DNA from: Bacteroidota bacterium
Lineage (GTDB): Bacteria > Bacteroidota > Bacteroidia > Bacteroidales > F082
Assembly: GCA_023396415.1 (NCBI GenBank)
Contig: JAEWWJ010000106.1
Coordinates: forward strand, 17,677-81,676
Direction: 5' to 3'
DNA: 64,000 bases
Part shown: positions 17,441 through 26,453 of the stretch, one piece after another
Numbering within the stretch: position 1 is the stretch's first letter
How the letters are laid out: the number at the start of each line of letters is the position of its first letter
Translations under genes and position numbers: made by a program
The notes under the pieces: generated by a model
What the model was told of the DNA's origin: nothing
Database searches by the model: none
The model's input: the letters and a program-made list of their open reading frames with translations, nothing else

Positions 17441-19084
17441 ATGAAAAAACTATACTTTATTGCAGTCATGGCGCTTATTGCCGTTTTCTCACAACCTGTG
17501 AACGCGCAAAATCTCGTTCAAAATGGAGATTTGGAAAGCTGGACCAGCGAAACTCAACCCGTTTCCTGGACCATTGCTGAAAATATTACCAAAGCAAGCA
17601 CTATCAATCATTCAGGCAGTTTTTCGGCCAAACACACCTCAGCAGCTGCAACAAAAAAAATGCAGCAAGTTGTTCAGGGCATTCAAGGCGGAAACACTTA
17701 CACCATTGAATACTACTATCTCGACAACGACAATGCCGCTAAAACCCGCATTTGGGCTTATTGGCTCAATGGAACCACTACCCTTCCTGCCGACGAAGCC
17801 ATCTTACGTCCTAATACTTACAGCGAAGACAACAGCCAATGGCAACATTTTAGCGCCGTTCTAACCGCCCCTGCCGAAGCAACAGCTTTCCGCTTCGAGG
17901 TGAGGGTTTACAACCAAGATGGTAGCAACGGCGGAGCAGTGTATTACGACGATTTCACCGTAAGCGGTGATGTTGTCCTCAAACCTGAACCCACCAACTA
18001 CCCTACTGCTTTTACGGCAGAGGCCGCAGGAACAGGAATTACCCTCAACTGGACAGACGCAGTTGGAGAACAGCTTCCGGATGCCTATCTTATTTATGCT
18101 TCGATTGGAATTACCAAACAAACAAATGAGCTACCCGTTGATGGAGTGCCTGTTGCCAACAACCTCGATGTTTCAGAAGGTTACATTGCCTGGAATGTCA
18201 ATTACGGCGAAGAAGGCCACGTTTTTCAAATCCTTGAAACAAGTTTAATCTATTTCTTCGAAATCTATCCTTACACCAACAATGGTGGAAATATTAATTA
18301 CAAAACTGATGGCACCGTACCTACTGCAACTGCCATGACAAAAGACTATCAAATTTTGCTTCATGAAACTTTTAATGCCGATTTAGGAGTGATGACCGCT
18401 TACAGTGTTTCCGGAGAACAAGGCTGGCAATACTATAATTTTAACAACGAAGATTACGCGCGTATTTCGGGCTTTTCCGGAGGTGCCGTTGCCAACGAAG
18501 ATTGGCTGATTAGTCCAGGGCTTTTTATAGACCCAGCCATGATAGAGGTTACCGCCCATTTCCGCACTGCGAGAAACTATGACGGGAACGCCCTTCAGCT
18601 CTTCAAAAGCACCGATTACAATGGCATCGGAAACCCTAATGATTTTTCTTGGACAGAAATCACAGATATGGCCGACTGGTCGTTAGGCACTTGGACTTGG
18701 GTTCCTTCGGGCGATGTGATGCTTACGCAAAGCGGTTCGATTACCATGTACATTGCCTTTAAATACACCTCAACTACCGAAGCTGCCGCTACCTGGCAAG
18801 TGGATGATATTGTTGCATACGGCATCTATTCAGTGGGAGTACAAGAAAATGAATCAGAAACACTGAAAATTTTCCCCAACCCTGCCACTTCATCCTTCAA
18901 CTTCAACAGCAGCGAAGCCGCAACCCTCACTGTAACTGACCTCATGGGACGCGTTGTGTTAAAAACCAAGGTTGAATCCGGAATCCACAATATCCCCACC
19001 GACCAACTGTCAAAAGGAACATATTTGGTCAGTTTGAAAAAAACCAATGCAACAGCAGCAATTAAAAAACTGATCGTACAATAA
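17441..19084 (+). CDS. Secreted multidomain protein with type IX secretion sorting domain
   Basis: 547 residues. Signal peptide about 1-22 (ending PVNAQ). Residues about 23-175 are a carbohydrate-binding-module-like beta sandwich (NLVQNGDLESW ... VYYDDFTVSGD), about 185-295 resemble a fibronectin III-type fold, and about 305-465 look like the choice-of-anchor J/cleaved-adhesin type (FNADLGVMTAYSVSGEQGW ... NEDWLISPG ... ATWQVDDIVAYG). The last 75 residues are a type A C-terminal domain (LKIFPNPATSSF ... DLMGRVV ... GTYLVSL), so it is carried through the outer membrane by the Por/T9SS machinery and attached or released at the surface. No catalytic motif is visible; adhesion or binding is a reasonable inference. 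Own promoter and terminator: monocistronic. Confidence 0.88.
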   Translation: MKKLYFIAVMALIAVFSQPVNAQNLVQNGDLESWTSETQPVSWTIAENITKASTINHSGSFSAKHTSAAATKKMQQVVQGIQGGNTYTIEYYYLDNDNAAKTRIWAYWLNGTTTLPADEAILRPNTYSEDNSQWQHFSAVLTAPAEATAFRFEVRVYNQDGSNGGAVYYDDFTVSGDVVLKPEPTNYPTAFTAEAAGTGITLNWTDAVGEQLPDAYLIYASIGITKQTNELPVDGVPVANNLDVSEGYIAWNVNYGEEGHVFQILETSLIYFFEIYPYTNNGGNINYKTDGTVPTATAMTKDYQILLHETFNADLGVMTAYSVSGEQGWQYYNFNNEDYARISGFSGGAVANEDWLISPGLFIDPAMIEVTAHFRTARNYDGNALQLFKSTDYNGIGNPNDFSWTEITDMADWSLGTWTWVPSGDVMLTQSGSITMYIAFKYTSTTEAAATWQVDDIVAYGIYSVGVQENESETLKIFPNPATSSFNFNSSEAATLTVTDLMGRVVLKTKVESGIHNIPTDQLSKGTYLVSLKKTNATAAIKKLIVQ

Positions 19085-19110
19085 ACTTTTTTATTCATTC
19101 CAATGATAAA

Positions 19111-19146
19111 AGGCACTGCAAACTACATAGTTCGCAGTGCTTTTTA
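19111..19146 (+). terminator. Terminator after the T9SS cargo gene
   Basis: GCACTGCAAACTA pairs with TAGTTCGCAGTGC (one mismatch) around a minimal loop and is followed by TTTTTAG. It lies 27 bp after the stop. Confidence 0.85.
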
Positions 19147-19226
19147 GTTTTCGGCACCCACATTTTCGCGGGTTGACCTAAACGATTAGATTACTAAAAA
19201 ATCCTTATCTTATCACACTTCTTTCC

Positions 19227-19234
19227 TATCTTTG
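19227..19234 (+). promoter_or_regulatory. -7 element upstream of purL
   Basis: TATCTTTG is a perfect TAnnTTTG match 39 nt before the purL ATG. No convincing TTG is present at the expected -33 spacing, so this is a partial promoter call. Confidence 0.35.
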
Positions 19235-19273
19235 CGGCATCAATCCTATCCAAGGCCCTCAAAATAACGCTCT

Positions 19274-22200
19274 ATGATCCTGTTTTTTAAGTCTGCCGAA
19301 AATTTAATTATAGCGCTGGAAACCAGCCTCGAACAAAATCAAAAAACAGTAGAAAAGCTCATTTGGCTCTTTGGCGAAGCCCGGCTTTTGAGCGAAAAAA
19401 CACTCAAAGGCTATTTTGTAGGCCCACGAAAGGAGATGGTAACTCCTTGGAGCACCAACGCTGTTGAAATCACCCAAAGCATGGGTATTGAAAATATTCA
19501 TCGGATTGAACAGTTTTTTGTTGTCGAAGACAGCAACGCCTACTTCGACCCCATGTTGCAACATCTTTACCATCAGCTTGATGATTCCATTTTCACCATT
19601 GATTTTCAACCCCAAGCCATTGAATATATTCACAACTTGAGCCAATATAACCAAGAACACGGCTTGGCATTGAGTGAAGATGAAATTGAATATTTAGAGA
19701 GCATCAGCACGACTTTAGGTCGGCAACTGACTGACAGCGAGGTGTATGGATTTGCACAAGTGAACTCTGAGCATTGTCGGCACAAGATTTTCAATGGCAC
19801 CTTTATCATTGACAACAAAACCATGCCCGAAACCCTTTTCGGCATGATTAAAAAAACTGCCGCTGCCCATCCCAACCGATTGGTTTCGGCCTATAAAGAC
19901 AATGTAGCTTTTATCCAAGGGCCTGTGGTTGAACAATTTGCACCAAAAACATCACATCAGGCTGATTTTTTCTACATCAAAGACATTGAAACAGTCATTT
20001 CGCTGAAAGCCGAAACCCATAATTTCCCTACCACCGTTGAACCCTTCAATGGCGCCGCCACCGGTTCGGGAGGCGAAATCAGAGACCGTATGGCAGGGGG
20101 CAAAGGCAGCGTCCCTTTGATTGGAACTGCCGTTTACATGACCTCTTATCCGCGCACCCAAGGCAACAGACCTTGGGAACAAAACGCTAAAGCTCGCCCC
20201 TGGCTTTACCAATCGCCCGAAGCTATATTAATCAAAGCCTCCAATGGCGCCTCCGATTTTGGTAACAAATTTGGCCAGCCCCTCATCAATGGCAGTGTTT
20301 TAACTTTTGAACATCAAGAAGAAACGAGTTTTGGCTTCGACAAAGTGATCATGCTGGCCGGCGGCGTCGGCTATGCCAAAAAAGAAGATGCCATAAAAGA
20401 AACGCCTATGGCCGGTGATGCCATTGTGGTGCTCGGTGGCGACAATTACCGCATTGGAATGGGTGGTGGTGCTGTGAGCAGCGTTGATACAGGCCAATTC
20501 AGCAATGCCATTGAACTCAATGCCGTGCAAAGGGCCAATCCAGAGATGCAAAAACGCGTGTGCAATGTCATCAGGGCCATGACCGAAACTGAAACCAACC
20601 CCATACGTTCCATCCACGATCATGGAGCTGGTGGACACCTCAACAGCCTTTCGGAATTGGTAGAAGAAACCGGCGGCATCATCCATATTGACAAATTGCC
20701 CATTGGCGACCCCACCTTGTCTGATAAAGAAATTATTGGAAATGAGTCGCAAGAAAGAATGGGTCTTGTAATTCATCCTGAGCACCTTAGCTTATTGAAG
20801 CAAACGGCAGCTCGCGAAAGGGCTCCCTTTTACGAAGTGGGATCAGCCACAGGAGACCATATTTTGCGATTTCAAAACAACGAAAATACCTGTTCCGTTG
20901 ATTTAAAATTGGAACATCTTTTTGGCAAACCACCCAAAACTGTTTTAACCGACAAAACCAAGAAATACAATTTCAAAGCTTTAGAGCCTAAACCTGAACT
21001 TCTGCACCAATACCTTAACTTAGTCCTTCAATTAGAGGCCGTTGCATGTAAAGATTGGCTCACCAACAAAGTTGATCGTTCAGTAACCGGAAAGGTAGCC
21101 ACTCAGCAAACCCTTGGCCCTGTGCAACTTCCGTTGAACAATTTGGGCGTCGTTGCTCTCGATTTTCAAGGATTGAAAGGCATCGCCACCGCTTTAGGTC
21201 ATGCACCCGTGGCAGCATTGATTGATGAACGCAAAGGATCGCGACTGGCGGTGGCAGAGGCATTAACCAATCTGATTTGGGCATCCTTAGATGGAGGCAT
21301 CAAAAGCGTTTCATTGAGTGCCAACTGGATGTGGCCGGCAAAAAACGAAGGGGAGAATGGCCGGCTATATAAAGCAGTGAAAGCACTGAGCGATTTTTGC
21401 ATCGAGCTGGGCATCAATGTTCCTACCGGAAAAGATTCCCTTTCAATGACGCAAAAATATCCTGACGGACAAAAAGTTTTGTCTCCTGGAACTGTTGTCG
21501 TTACTGCTGTTGCCGAAGTGGAGGACATCAAAAAAACCATCCAGCCACGCTTACATCCCGATCTAAATTCACAACTCATCTATATTGACTTATCTGGCGA
21601 TGATTTCCATTTGGGAGGATCGAGCTGGGCACAAACCCAAAATCTTATCGGCGATCAGGCCCCGGATGTCATTGATGCTGAATATTTTGCGAAAGCTTTT
21701 AATACCGTTCAACAACTGATCAGCAACAACTTGGTGCTTTCAGGCCATGATGTTTCATCGGGCGGCCTCATCACCACTTTGTTGGAAATGAATTTCTCTA
21801 ATACCGACTACGGACTAAAAATCAATCTCAACGAATGGCAGCAAAAGTCCATTGTCAATATCCTTTTTAGCGAAAAACCGGCCCTCGTCCTTCAAATTCC
21901 GCAAGGCAACGAAGCTATAGAAATTCTACAAAAAGCAAAACTGAATATTGTTGTTTTAGGTCATCCCGTTGCCGACCGCTTCCTTCATGTTTACCACAAC
22001 GACGAGCGATTTATTTTCGATATCAATGCATTACGTGATATTTGGTTCCAATCGTCTTACGCCCTCGACCGAAAACAAAGTGGCAACGAGCACGCACTTC
22101 AGCGTTTTAAAAACTATAAAAAGCAAGACCTTGTTTTCAGTTTTAACAAAAACTTCAGCGGTAAAGCTGCCGATTACCAGATTGACATACAACGCCGTCA

Positions 22201-22969
22201 ACCCACTGGCATTAAAGCTGCTATCATTCGCGAGAAAGGCGTTAATGGCGACAGAGAAATGGCTTATGCCCTTTATCTGGCAGGCTTCGATGTGAAAGAT
22301 GTACACATGACTGATCTCATTTCGGGACGTGAAAACCTCAGCGATGTGCATATGGTTGTGTTTGTGGGAGGCTTCTCCAACTCAGATGTGTTGGGATCGG
22401 CAAAAGGCTGGGCAGGCGCGTTTTTGTACAACGAAAAAGCAAAAAAAGCCCTCGATGACTTTTATGCCCGCGAAGACACCCTCAGTCTGGGTGTTTGCAA
22501 CGGTTGTCAATTGATGGCAGAATTGAACCTGATTTATCCCGATCATCCTGAGCGCATCAAGATGCTACACAACGATTCCGGAAAGTTTGAATCGGCTTTT
22601 ATTAATGTAGAAATTCCTGAAAATGACAACGTGATGTTAAAATCCCTTTCGGGAAAACTACTTGGCGTTTGGGTTGCCCACGGCGAAGGCAAGTTCAGCT
22701 TCCCCTGTTATAAAGACAATTACAACATCGTAATGCGGTACTCTCAAGAAGAATATCCTGGAAATCCCAACGGAAGCGACTGGGGCACAGCAGCTATCAG
22801 CTCCAACAATGGACGACATCTCGCCATGATGCCTCACTTGGAACGCGCATTCCTTCCGTGGCAATGGCCCTACTATCCCGAAGGAAGAAAAAACGACGAG
22901 GTAACACCTTGGGTCGAAGCTTTTGTAAATGCAAGAAACTGGATCGCCAATAAAACTCAAAAACCTTAA
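19274..22969 (+). CDS. purL: Phosphoribosylformylglycinamidine synthase (single-chain PurL)
   Basis: 1231 residues, the large single-chain form that converts FGAR, ATP and glutamine to FGAM in purine synthesis. Order: N-terminal PurS-like domain; linker; FGAM synthase domains with VNSEHCRHKIF, the ETHNFPTTVEPFNGAATGSGGEIRD region (PurL ATP-binding pocket) and the second AIRS-like half (LSGHDVSSGGLI); and a C-terminal class I glutamine amidotransferase with nucleophile C1075 in LGVCNGCQ and catalytic H1188 and E1190 in MPHLER. All key residues are present. The start MILFFK fits the family in Bacteroidota. It is followed 3 bp later by an SDR gene, probably in one transcript. Confidence 0.97.
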   Translation: MILFFKSAENLIIALETSLEQNQKTVEKLIWLFGEARLLSEKTLKGYFVGPRKEMVTPWSTNAVEITQSMGIENIHRIEQFFVVEDSNAYFDPMLQHLYHQLDDSIFTIDFQPQAIEYIHNLSQYNQEHGLALSEDEIEYLESISTTLGRQLTDSEVYGFAQVNSEHCRHKIFNGTFIIDNKTMPETLFGMIKKTAAAHPNRLVSAYKDNVAFIQGPVVEQFAPKTSHQADFFYIKDIETVISLKAETHNFPTTVEPFNGAATGSGGEIRDRMAGGKGSVPLIGTAVYMTSYPRTQGNRPWEQNAKARPWLYQSPEAILIKASNGASDFGNKFGQPLINGSVLTFEHQEETSFGFDKVIMLAGGVGYAKKEDAIKETPMAGDAIVVLGGDNYRIGMGGGAVSSVDTGQFSNAIELNAVQRANPEMQKRVCNVIRAMTETETNPIRSIHDHGAGGHLNSLSELVEETGGIIHIDKLPIGDPTLSDKEIIGNESQERMGLVIHPEHLSLLKQTAARERAPFYEVGSATGDHILRFQNNENTCSVDLKLEHLFGKPPKTVLTDKTKKYNFKALEPKPELLHQYLNLVLQLEAVACKDWLTNKVDRSVTGKVATQQTLGPVQLPLNNLGVVALDFQGLKGIATALGHAPVAALIDERKGSRLAVAEALTNLIWASLDGGIKSVSLSANWMWPAKNEGENGRLYKAVKALSDFCIELGINVPTGKDSLSMTQKYPDGQKVLSPGTVVVTAVAEVEDIKKTIQPRLHPDLNSQLIYIDLSGDDFHLGGSSWAQTQNLIGDQAPDVIDAEYFAKAFNTVQQLISNNLVLSGHDVSSGGLITTLLEMNFSNTDYGLKINLNEWQQKSIVNILFSEKPALVLQIPQGNEAIEILQKAKLNIVVLGHPVADRFLHVYHNDERFIFDINALRDIWFQSSYALDRKQSGNEHALQRFKNYKKQDLVFSFNKNFSGKAADYQIDIQRRQPTGIKAAIIREKGVNGDREMAYALYLAGFDVKDVHMTDLISGRENLSDVHMVVFVGGFSNSDVLGSAKGWAGAFLYNEKAKKALDDFYAREDTLSLGVCNGCQLMAELNLIYPDHPERIKMLHNDSGKFESAFINVEIPENDNVMLKSLSGKLLGVWVAHGEGKFSFPCYKDNYNIVMRYSQEEYPGNPNGSDWGTAAISSNNGRHLAMMPHLERAFLPWQWPYYPEGRKNDEVTPWVEAFVNARNWIANKTQKP

Positions 22970-22972
22970 ACC

Positions 22973-23743
22973 ATGACAGCAAATGTTAAAACAGCCATCA
23001 TCACCGGAGCCAGTAGTGGTATAGGCCAGGCCTGTGCAGAGATTTTTGCCAAAGGAAATTGGAATATTGTCGTTACAGCCCGTCGAATCGAAAAGCTCGA
23101 CGAACTGAAGAAGCGTTTGATGCAGCAATATCCAATTCAAGTGTTTACGCTTGAATTGGATGTTAGAAAGTCCGACTCAGGCAACACTTTGGCAGCTTTT
23201 ATTGCGCAACATCAACTCAATCCCGACCTGCTTATTAACAACGCCGGGCTGGCTTCGGGCCTTGATCCCATTCACAAAGGACAAGCCGATGATTGGGAGG
23301 CTATGATTGATACCAATCTGAAGGGACTGCTGTATATTACACGTGCCATTTCACCTTTGATGGTGGAGCGGCGTTCAGGCCATATCATCAACATCGGTTC
23401 CATTGCCGGCAAAGAAGCTTATGCCAACGGAAATGTATATTGCGCCACCAAACACGCGGTGGACGGCCTTACCAAAGCCATGCGCTTGGATCTTGTTTCT
23501 TTTGGTATTCGTGTAACGCAAATTGCTCCGGGAGCTGCCGAAACTGAATTTTCGCAGGTGCGTTTTCATGGCGACAACCAACGGGCCGAAAATGTATATA
23601 AAGGTTACATTCCGCTCAAAGCCCTTGACATTGCCGATGCCATATGGTATTGCGCCAATGTTCCGACCCATGTCAACATCAATGATTTGGTGATTATGCC
23701 CACGGCTCAAGCAGCGGCTACTGTGATTCATAAAGTCTTATAA
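22973..23743 (+). CDS. Short-chain dehydrogenase/reductase (YdfG-like)
   Basis: 256 residues, classical SDR. The nucleotide-binding TGASSGIG (11-18), NNAG motif, the serine in INIGSIAG, and the catalytic Y-x3-K in YCATKHA are all present. ARRIEKLDEL after the second strand (Arg at the end of beta-2) favours NADP(H). The overall pattern resembles the YdfG/serine dehydrogenase branch acting on 3-hydroxy acids or malonic semialdehyde, but the substrate is not certain. Only 3 bp separate it from purL, so the two are probably co-transcribed without a known pathway link. Confidence 0.9.
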   Translation: MTANVKTAIITGASSGIGQACAEIFAKGNWNIVVTARRIEKLDELKKRLMQQYPIQVFTLELDVRKSDSGNTLAAFIAQHQLNPDLLINNAGLASGLDPIHKGQADDWEAMIDTNLKGLLYITRAISPLMVERRSGHIINIGSIAGKEAYANGNVYCATKHAVDGLTKAMRLDLVSFGIRVTQIAPGAAETEFSQVRFHGDNQRAENVYKGYIPLKALDIADAIWYCANVPTHVNINDLVIMPTAQAAATVIHKVL

Positions 23744-23825
23744 AAGGACTACTTTTTTAGCTGTTACGAGTGGGCTATTCGAATCGTTTTTTCAAAAAAA
23801 TGAAGTCGAACCACCGAAAACCTGT

Positions 23826-24830
23826 TTAGTGTAAAACCTTATAAATCAGCTCAACATACAGTTCACTGTCACCGATATTACTGCTCCCATAGCCTTTCGA
23901 TTTCAAATCATATTCGCGCAATAGGGCGATGATTTTATGGAGCGAGGCTACGGAATAATTGCGTGCGGCATCCTGATAATTTTTTACAAAATAGGGCGAT
24001 ATTCCCAAAACGCTTGCCAAATTGTTTCGCGATTTATCGGTAGTGTAATGGTATTTTAAAAGCTTAGTATAGAAGCCATATAAAATGATGACCACCATAA
24101 TCACCGGATGGTCTTTTGGGTTGGAGCCAAAATAATTGACAATTTGGTTGGCCTTAAAAACATCTCTTTGTCCAAGCGCATTTTGCAGCTCAAAAATGTT
24201 GAAATCCTTTGAAATACCTATCTTCGATTCGACTTCGATATCAGAAATTTTTGAACCTGCCGGAAGCGAAATCATCAGCTTCTCAATCTCATTGCGCACT
24301 TTATGGAGATCGTTGCCCAAAAAATCGGCCATAATTTGAGCCGCTTTTGGGGTAATCGTATAGTTTTTTTGTTGTAAGTATTTGTTGATCCAATCGGGAA
24401 TATTTTCGACGTAGAGTTTTTTCGATTCAAAAAACACCCCAATTTTATCCACAGTTTTGGCAAACGTCTTTCTACCATCAATCTTTTTGTACTTATAATT
24501 GAAGACCAAAATGGTGCTTTTTGGAAAACTCGACAAATATTTTCCAATCTCTTCAATATCTTTTACATCTTGCGCCTCACGAACAATCAGCAATTGATAA
24601 TTTCCCGTCATAGGATAGGCACGGGCCTGACTTGCAATCATTTGCACATCAACATCGCGGCCATACATTACCAGCATATTGAATGCCTTTTCTGATTCAT
24701 CAAGCACATGCTCTTCCAGCAACTCACTAATCGAATCTATAAAATAAGCCTCGTCACCCGTTAAAAAATAAATGGGATGAAAAATTCTACTGCGAATGTT
24801 GGCAGCAATTTGATCGTAGGTAAAGGCCAT
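23826..24830 (-). CDS. holA: DNA polymerase III subunit delta
   Basis: 334 residues. The pattern FLTGDEAYFIDSISELLEEHVLD at the amino end and LLIVREAQDVKDIEEIGKYL followed by STILVFNYKYKKIDGRKTFAK match the clamp-loader delta subunit, which opens the beta clamp within the replication complex. The C-terminal helical domain (NLASVLGISPYFVKNYQDAARNYS) is intact. The start codon directly abuts the stop of the AMP nucleosidase gene, so both form one minus-strand transcript. Confidence 0.92.
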   Translation of the reverse strand: MAFTYDQIAANIRSRIFHPIYFLTGDEAYFIDSISELLEEHVLDESEKAFNMLVMYGRDVDVQMIASQARAYPMTGNYQLLIVREAQDVKDIEEIGKYLSSFPKSTILVFNYKYKKIDGRKTFAKTVDKIGVFFESKKLYVENIPDWINKYLQQKNYTITPKAAQIMADFLGNDLHKVRNEIEKLMISLPAGSKISDIEVESKIGISKDFNIFELQNALGQRDVFKANQIVNYFGSNPKDHPVIMVVIILYGFYTKLLKYHYTTDKSRNNLASVLGISPYFVKNYQDAARNYSVASLHKIIALLREYDLKSKGYGSSNIGDSELYVELIYKVLH

Positions 24831-25601
24831 TTAGAAGCGCAAGTGTTTAACAGTTAATCCATCACTGATAAGCGTTTGCAATGAATCAATTCCAATTTTA
24901 AGATGATCGTTCACGTAGCGCTGGTTTACTTTTCGGTCGCTTTCCGATGTTTTTACCCCTTCGGGAACCATGGGCTGATCAGAAACCAAAAGCAATGCGC
25001 CTGTAGGGATTTCATTGACAAAACCAACCACAAAAATGGTGGCTGTTTCCATGTCAACGGCCATGCTTCGGGTCGAAATGAGGTATTTTTTAAACTCATC
25101 GTCATGCTCCCACACCCGGCGGTTGGTGGTGTAAACAGTTCCGGTCCAATAGTCTTTTCCGTGATCACGAATGCTGCTTGAGATAGCTTTTTGAAGACTA
25201 AAAGCAGGCATGGCAGGCACTTCAACAGGTAGGTAATCATTAGAAGTTCCCTCGCCCCTAATGGCCGCAATGGGTAAAATGAAATCGCCGACAACATTTT
25301 TTCTTTTAATACCACCACATTTTCCTAAAAACAGCACTGCTTTTGGACGAATAGCCGCCAGCAAATCCATTATTGTGGCCGCATTGGCACTGCCCATTCC
25401 AAAATTGATGATCGTGATATTGCCAAAAGTAGCACACGGCATCGGATGCTCAGAGCCTATAATTGGAACACTGTTCCACTCTGAAAAAAGCTCAAGATAA
25501 TGGCTGAAATTGGTCAAAAGGATGTATTCGCCAAATTCAGACAAGGCTTGACCCGTATAGCGCGGCAACCAGTTTTCGATAATATCTTGCTTGGTTTTCA
25601 T
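24831..25601 (-). CDS. amn: AMP nucleosidase
   Basis: Cleaves AMP to adenine and ribose 5-phosphate. The ATG at 25601 gives 256 residues (MKTKQDIIENWLPRYTGQAL), the usual size for the Bacteroidota form; the frame stays open to 25733 but that part does not look like the family. Nucleoside-phosphorylase-fold motifs: IINFGMGSANAATIMDLL, LFLGKCGGIKRKNVVGDFI, and AVDMETATIFVVG, where the Met-Glu binds ribose. It is followed without a gap by holA. A perfect -7 element, TACCTTTG, lies at 25685-25692 on the minus strand, which agrees with the shorter start. Confidence 0.9.
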   Translation of the reverse strand: MKTKQDIIENWLPRYTGQALSEFGEYILLTNFSHYLELFSEWNSVPIIGSEHPMPCATFGNITIINFGMGSANAATIMDLLAAIRPKAVLFLGKCGGIKRKNVVGDFILPIAAIRGEGTSNDYLPVEVPAMPAFSLQKAISSSIRDHGKDYWTGTVYTTNRRVWEHDDEFKKYLISTRSMAVDMETATIFVVGFVNEIPTGALLLVSDQPMVPEGVKTSESDRKVNQRYVNDHLKIGIDSLQTLISDGLTVKHLRF

Positions 25602-25988
25602 GATGTAAATAGCTTTAAATGATTGACACTCTTCATCCGAAATACACCAGAACGTTGGGTTTCGCGTAAGGCGATTGTCATGCACAAAGGTAACAAAAAA
25701 ACAATTCTGACCTATTTCAAATTCCGTTAGCACCAGAACAAAAAGCGGGTCGTTAAGCCATGTTTTACAACCCTATAATAGAGAAGCGATAATGCAAAAG
25801 TTGACATCAAAAAAAGGTTTTATGAGTGTTAAAGCTATTTTTTTCAAAGCATGTTGCAAACACTCCATTCGATGGCGATATCAAATTTGCTTGAAACGAA
25901 GCTGAAAGGCAGCAAGAACATTAATCAGCTTGTGGATTGCAAAGCGGAAAATGTTAATTTTACACTGTGGTTTTTAATTTTAGTTGGA
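25602..25988. other. Divergent intergenic region between amn and the PD-(D/E)XK gene
   Basis: It holds the amn -7 element at 25685-25692 (minus strand TACCTTTG). An in-frame ATG at 25851 would add 46 residues to the plus-strand gene, but that stretch does not look conserved. No RNA gene or repeat is visible. Confidence 0.45.
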
Positions 25989-26453
25989 ATGCAATGGTTT
26001 AAAACAAGAGACAACGACGGGAAAAAAGAAGTTTTCGACCCTGTGAGGCGAAAATACGTTGCCTTAACGCCCGAAGAAGAGGTGCGTCAAACCACTTTGT
26101 ACAACTTGGTAACCAATTTAGAAATGCCTGCCGGGCTCATTGCTGTGGAATATTCACTCAAACTGAACCAACTTGACAAACGTTGCGATATTGCTGTATT
26201 TTCGCCCGAGGCCAAAGCTTTGATGGTGGTGGAGTGCAAAGCCAAATCCGTTCAAATTACCCAAGCCGCGCTCGATCAAGTTACCCGATACAATATGGTG
26301 CTAAATGTTGATCACCTTCTACTTACCAACGGACTGATTCAATTTTGCATCCGCTATGAGGGTGCAGAAAGAAAAATAGTTTTTTTAAACCACATCCCCA
26401 ATTATACCGAGCTTTTAGATTTTGATGCGACTGCCAAAAAGAACATTTTATGA
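25989..26453 (+). CDS. HsdR N-terminal-like PD-(D/E)XK family protein (not a restriction system)
   Basis: The ATG at 25989 gives 154 residues, MQWFKTRDNDGKKEVFDPVRRKYV, the normal length of the stand-alone Bacteroidota proteins that share the N-terminal fold of type I restriction HsdR. The nuclease-fold core is visible: CDIAVFSPEAKALMVVECKAK gives the D ... E-x-K signature, preceded by RQTTLYNLV. There is no helicase domain and no HsdM/HsdS nearby, so it is not a restriction enzyme. Its cellular role is unknown. Its neighbours (amn and holA, divergent) are a recurrent setting in this phylum as far as I recall. It overlaps the sensor kinase start by 4 bp (ATGA). An ATG at 25851 is an alternative start. 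Confidence 0.8.
   Translation: MQWFKTRDNDGKKEVFDPVRRKYVALTPEEEVRQTTLYNLVTNLEMPAGLIAVEYSLKLNQLDKRCDIAVFSPEAKALMVVECKAKSVQITQAALDQVTRYNMVLNVDHLLLTNGLIQFCIRYEGAERKIVFLNHIPNYTELLDFDATAKKNIL

Noticed and set aside
25602..25733. Longer AMP nucleosidase start
   Set aside because: The extension has no family similarity and contains the likely promoter (TACCTTTG at 25685-25692).
25989..26453. Type I restriction-modification locus
   Set aside because: Only an HsdR-N-like fold is present. There is no helicase motor, HsdM or HsdS, and the protein is only 154 residues.
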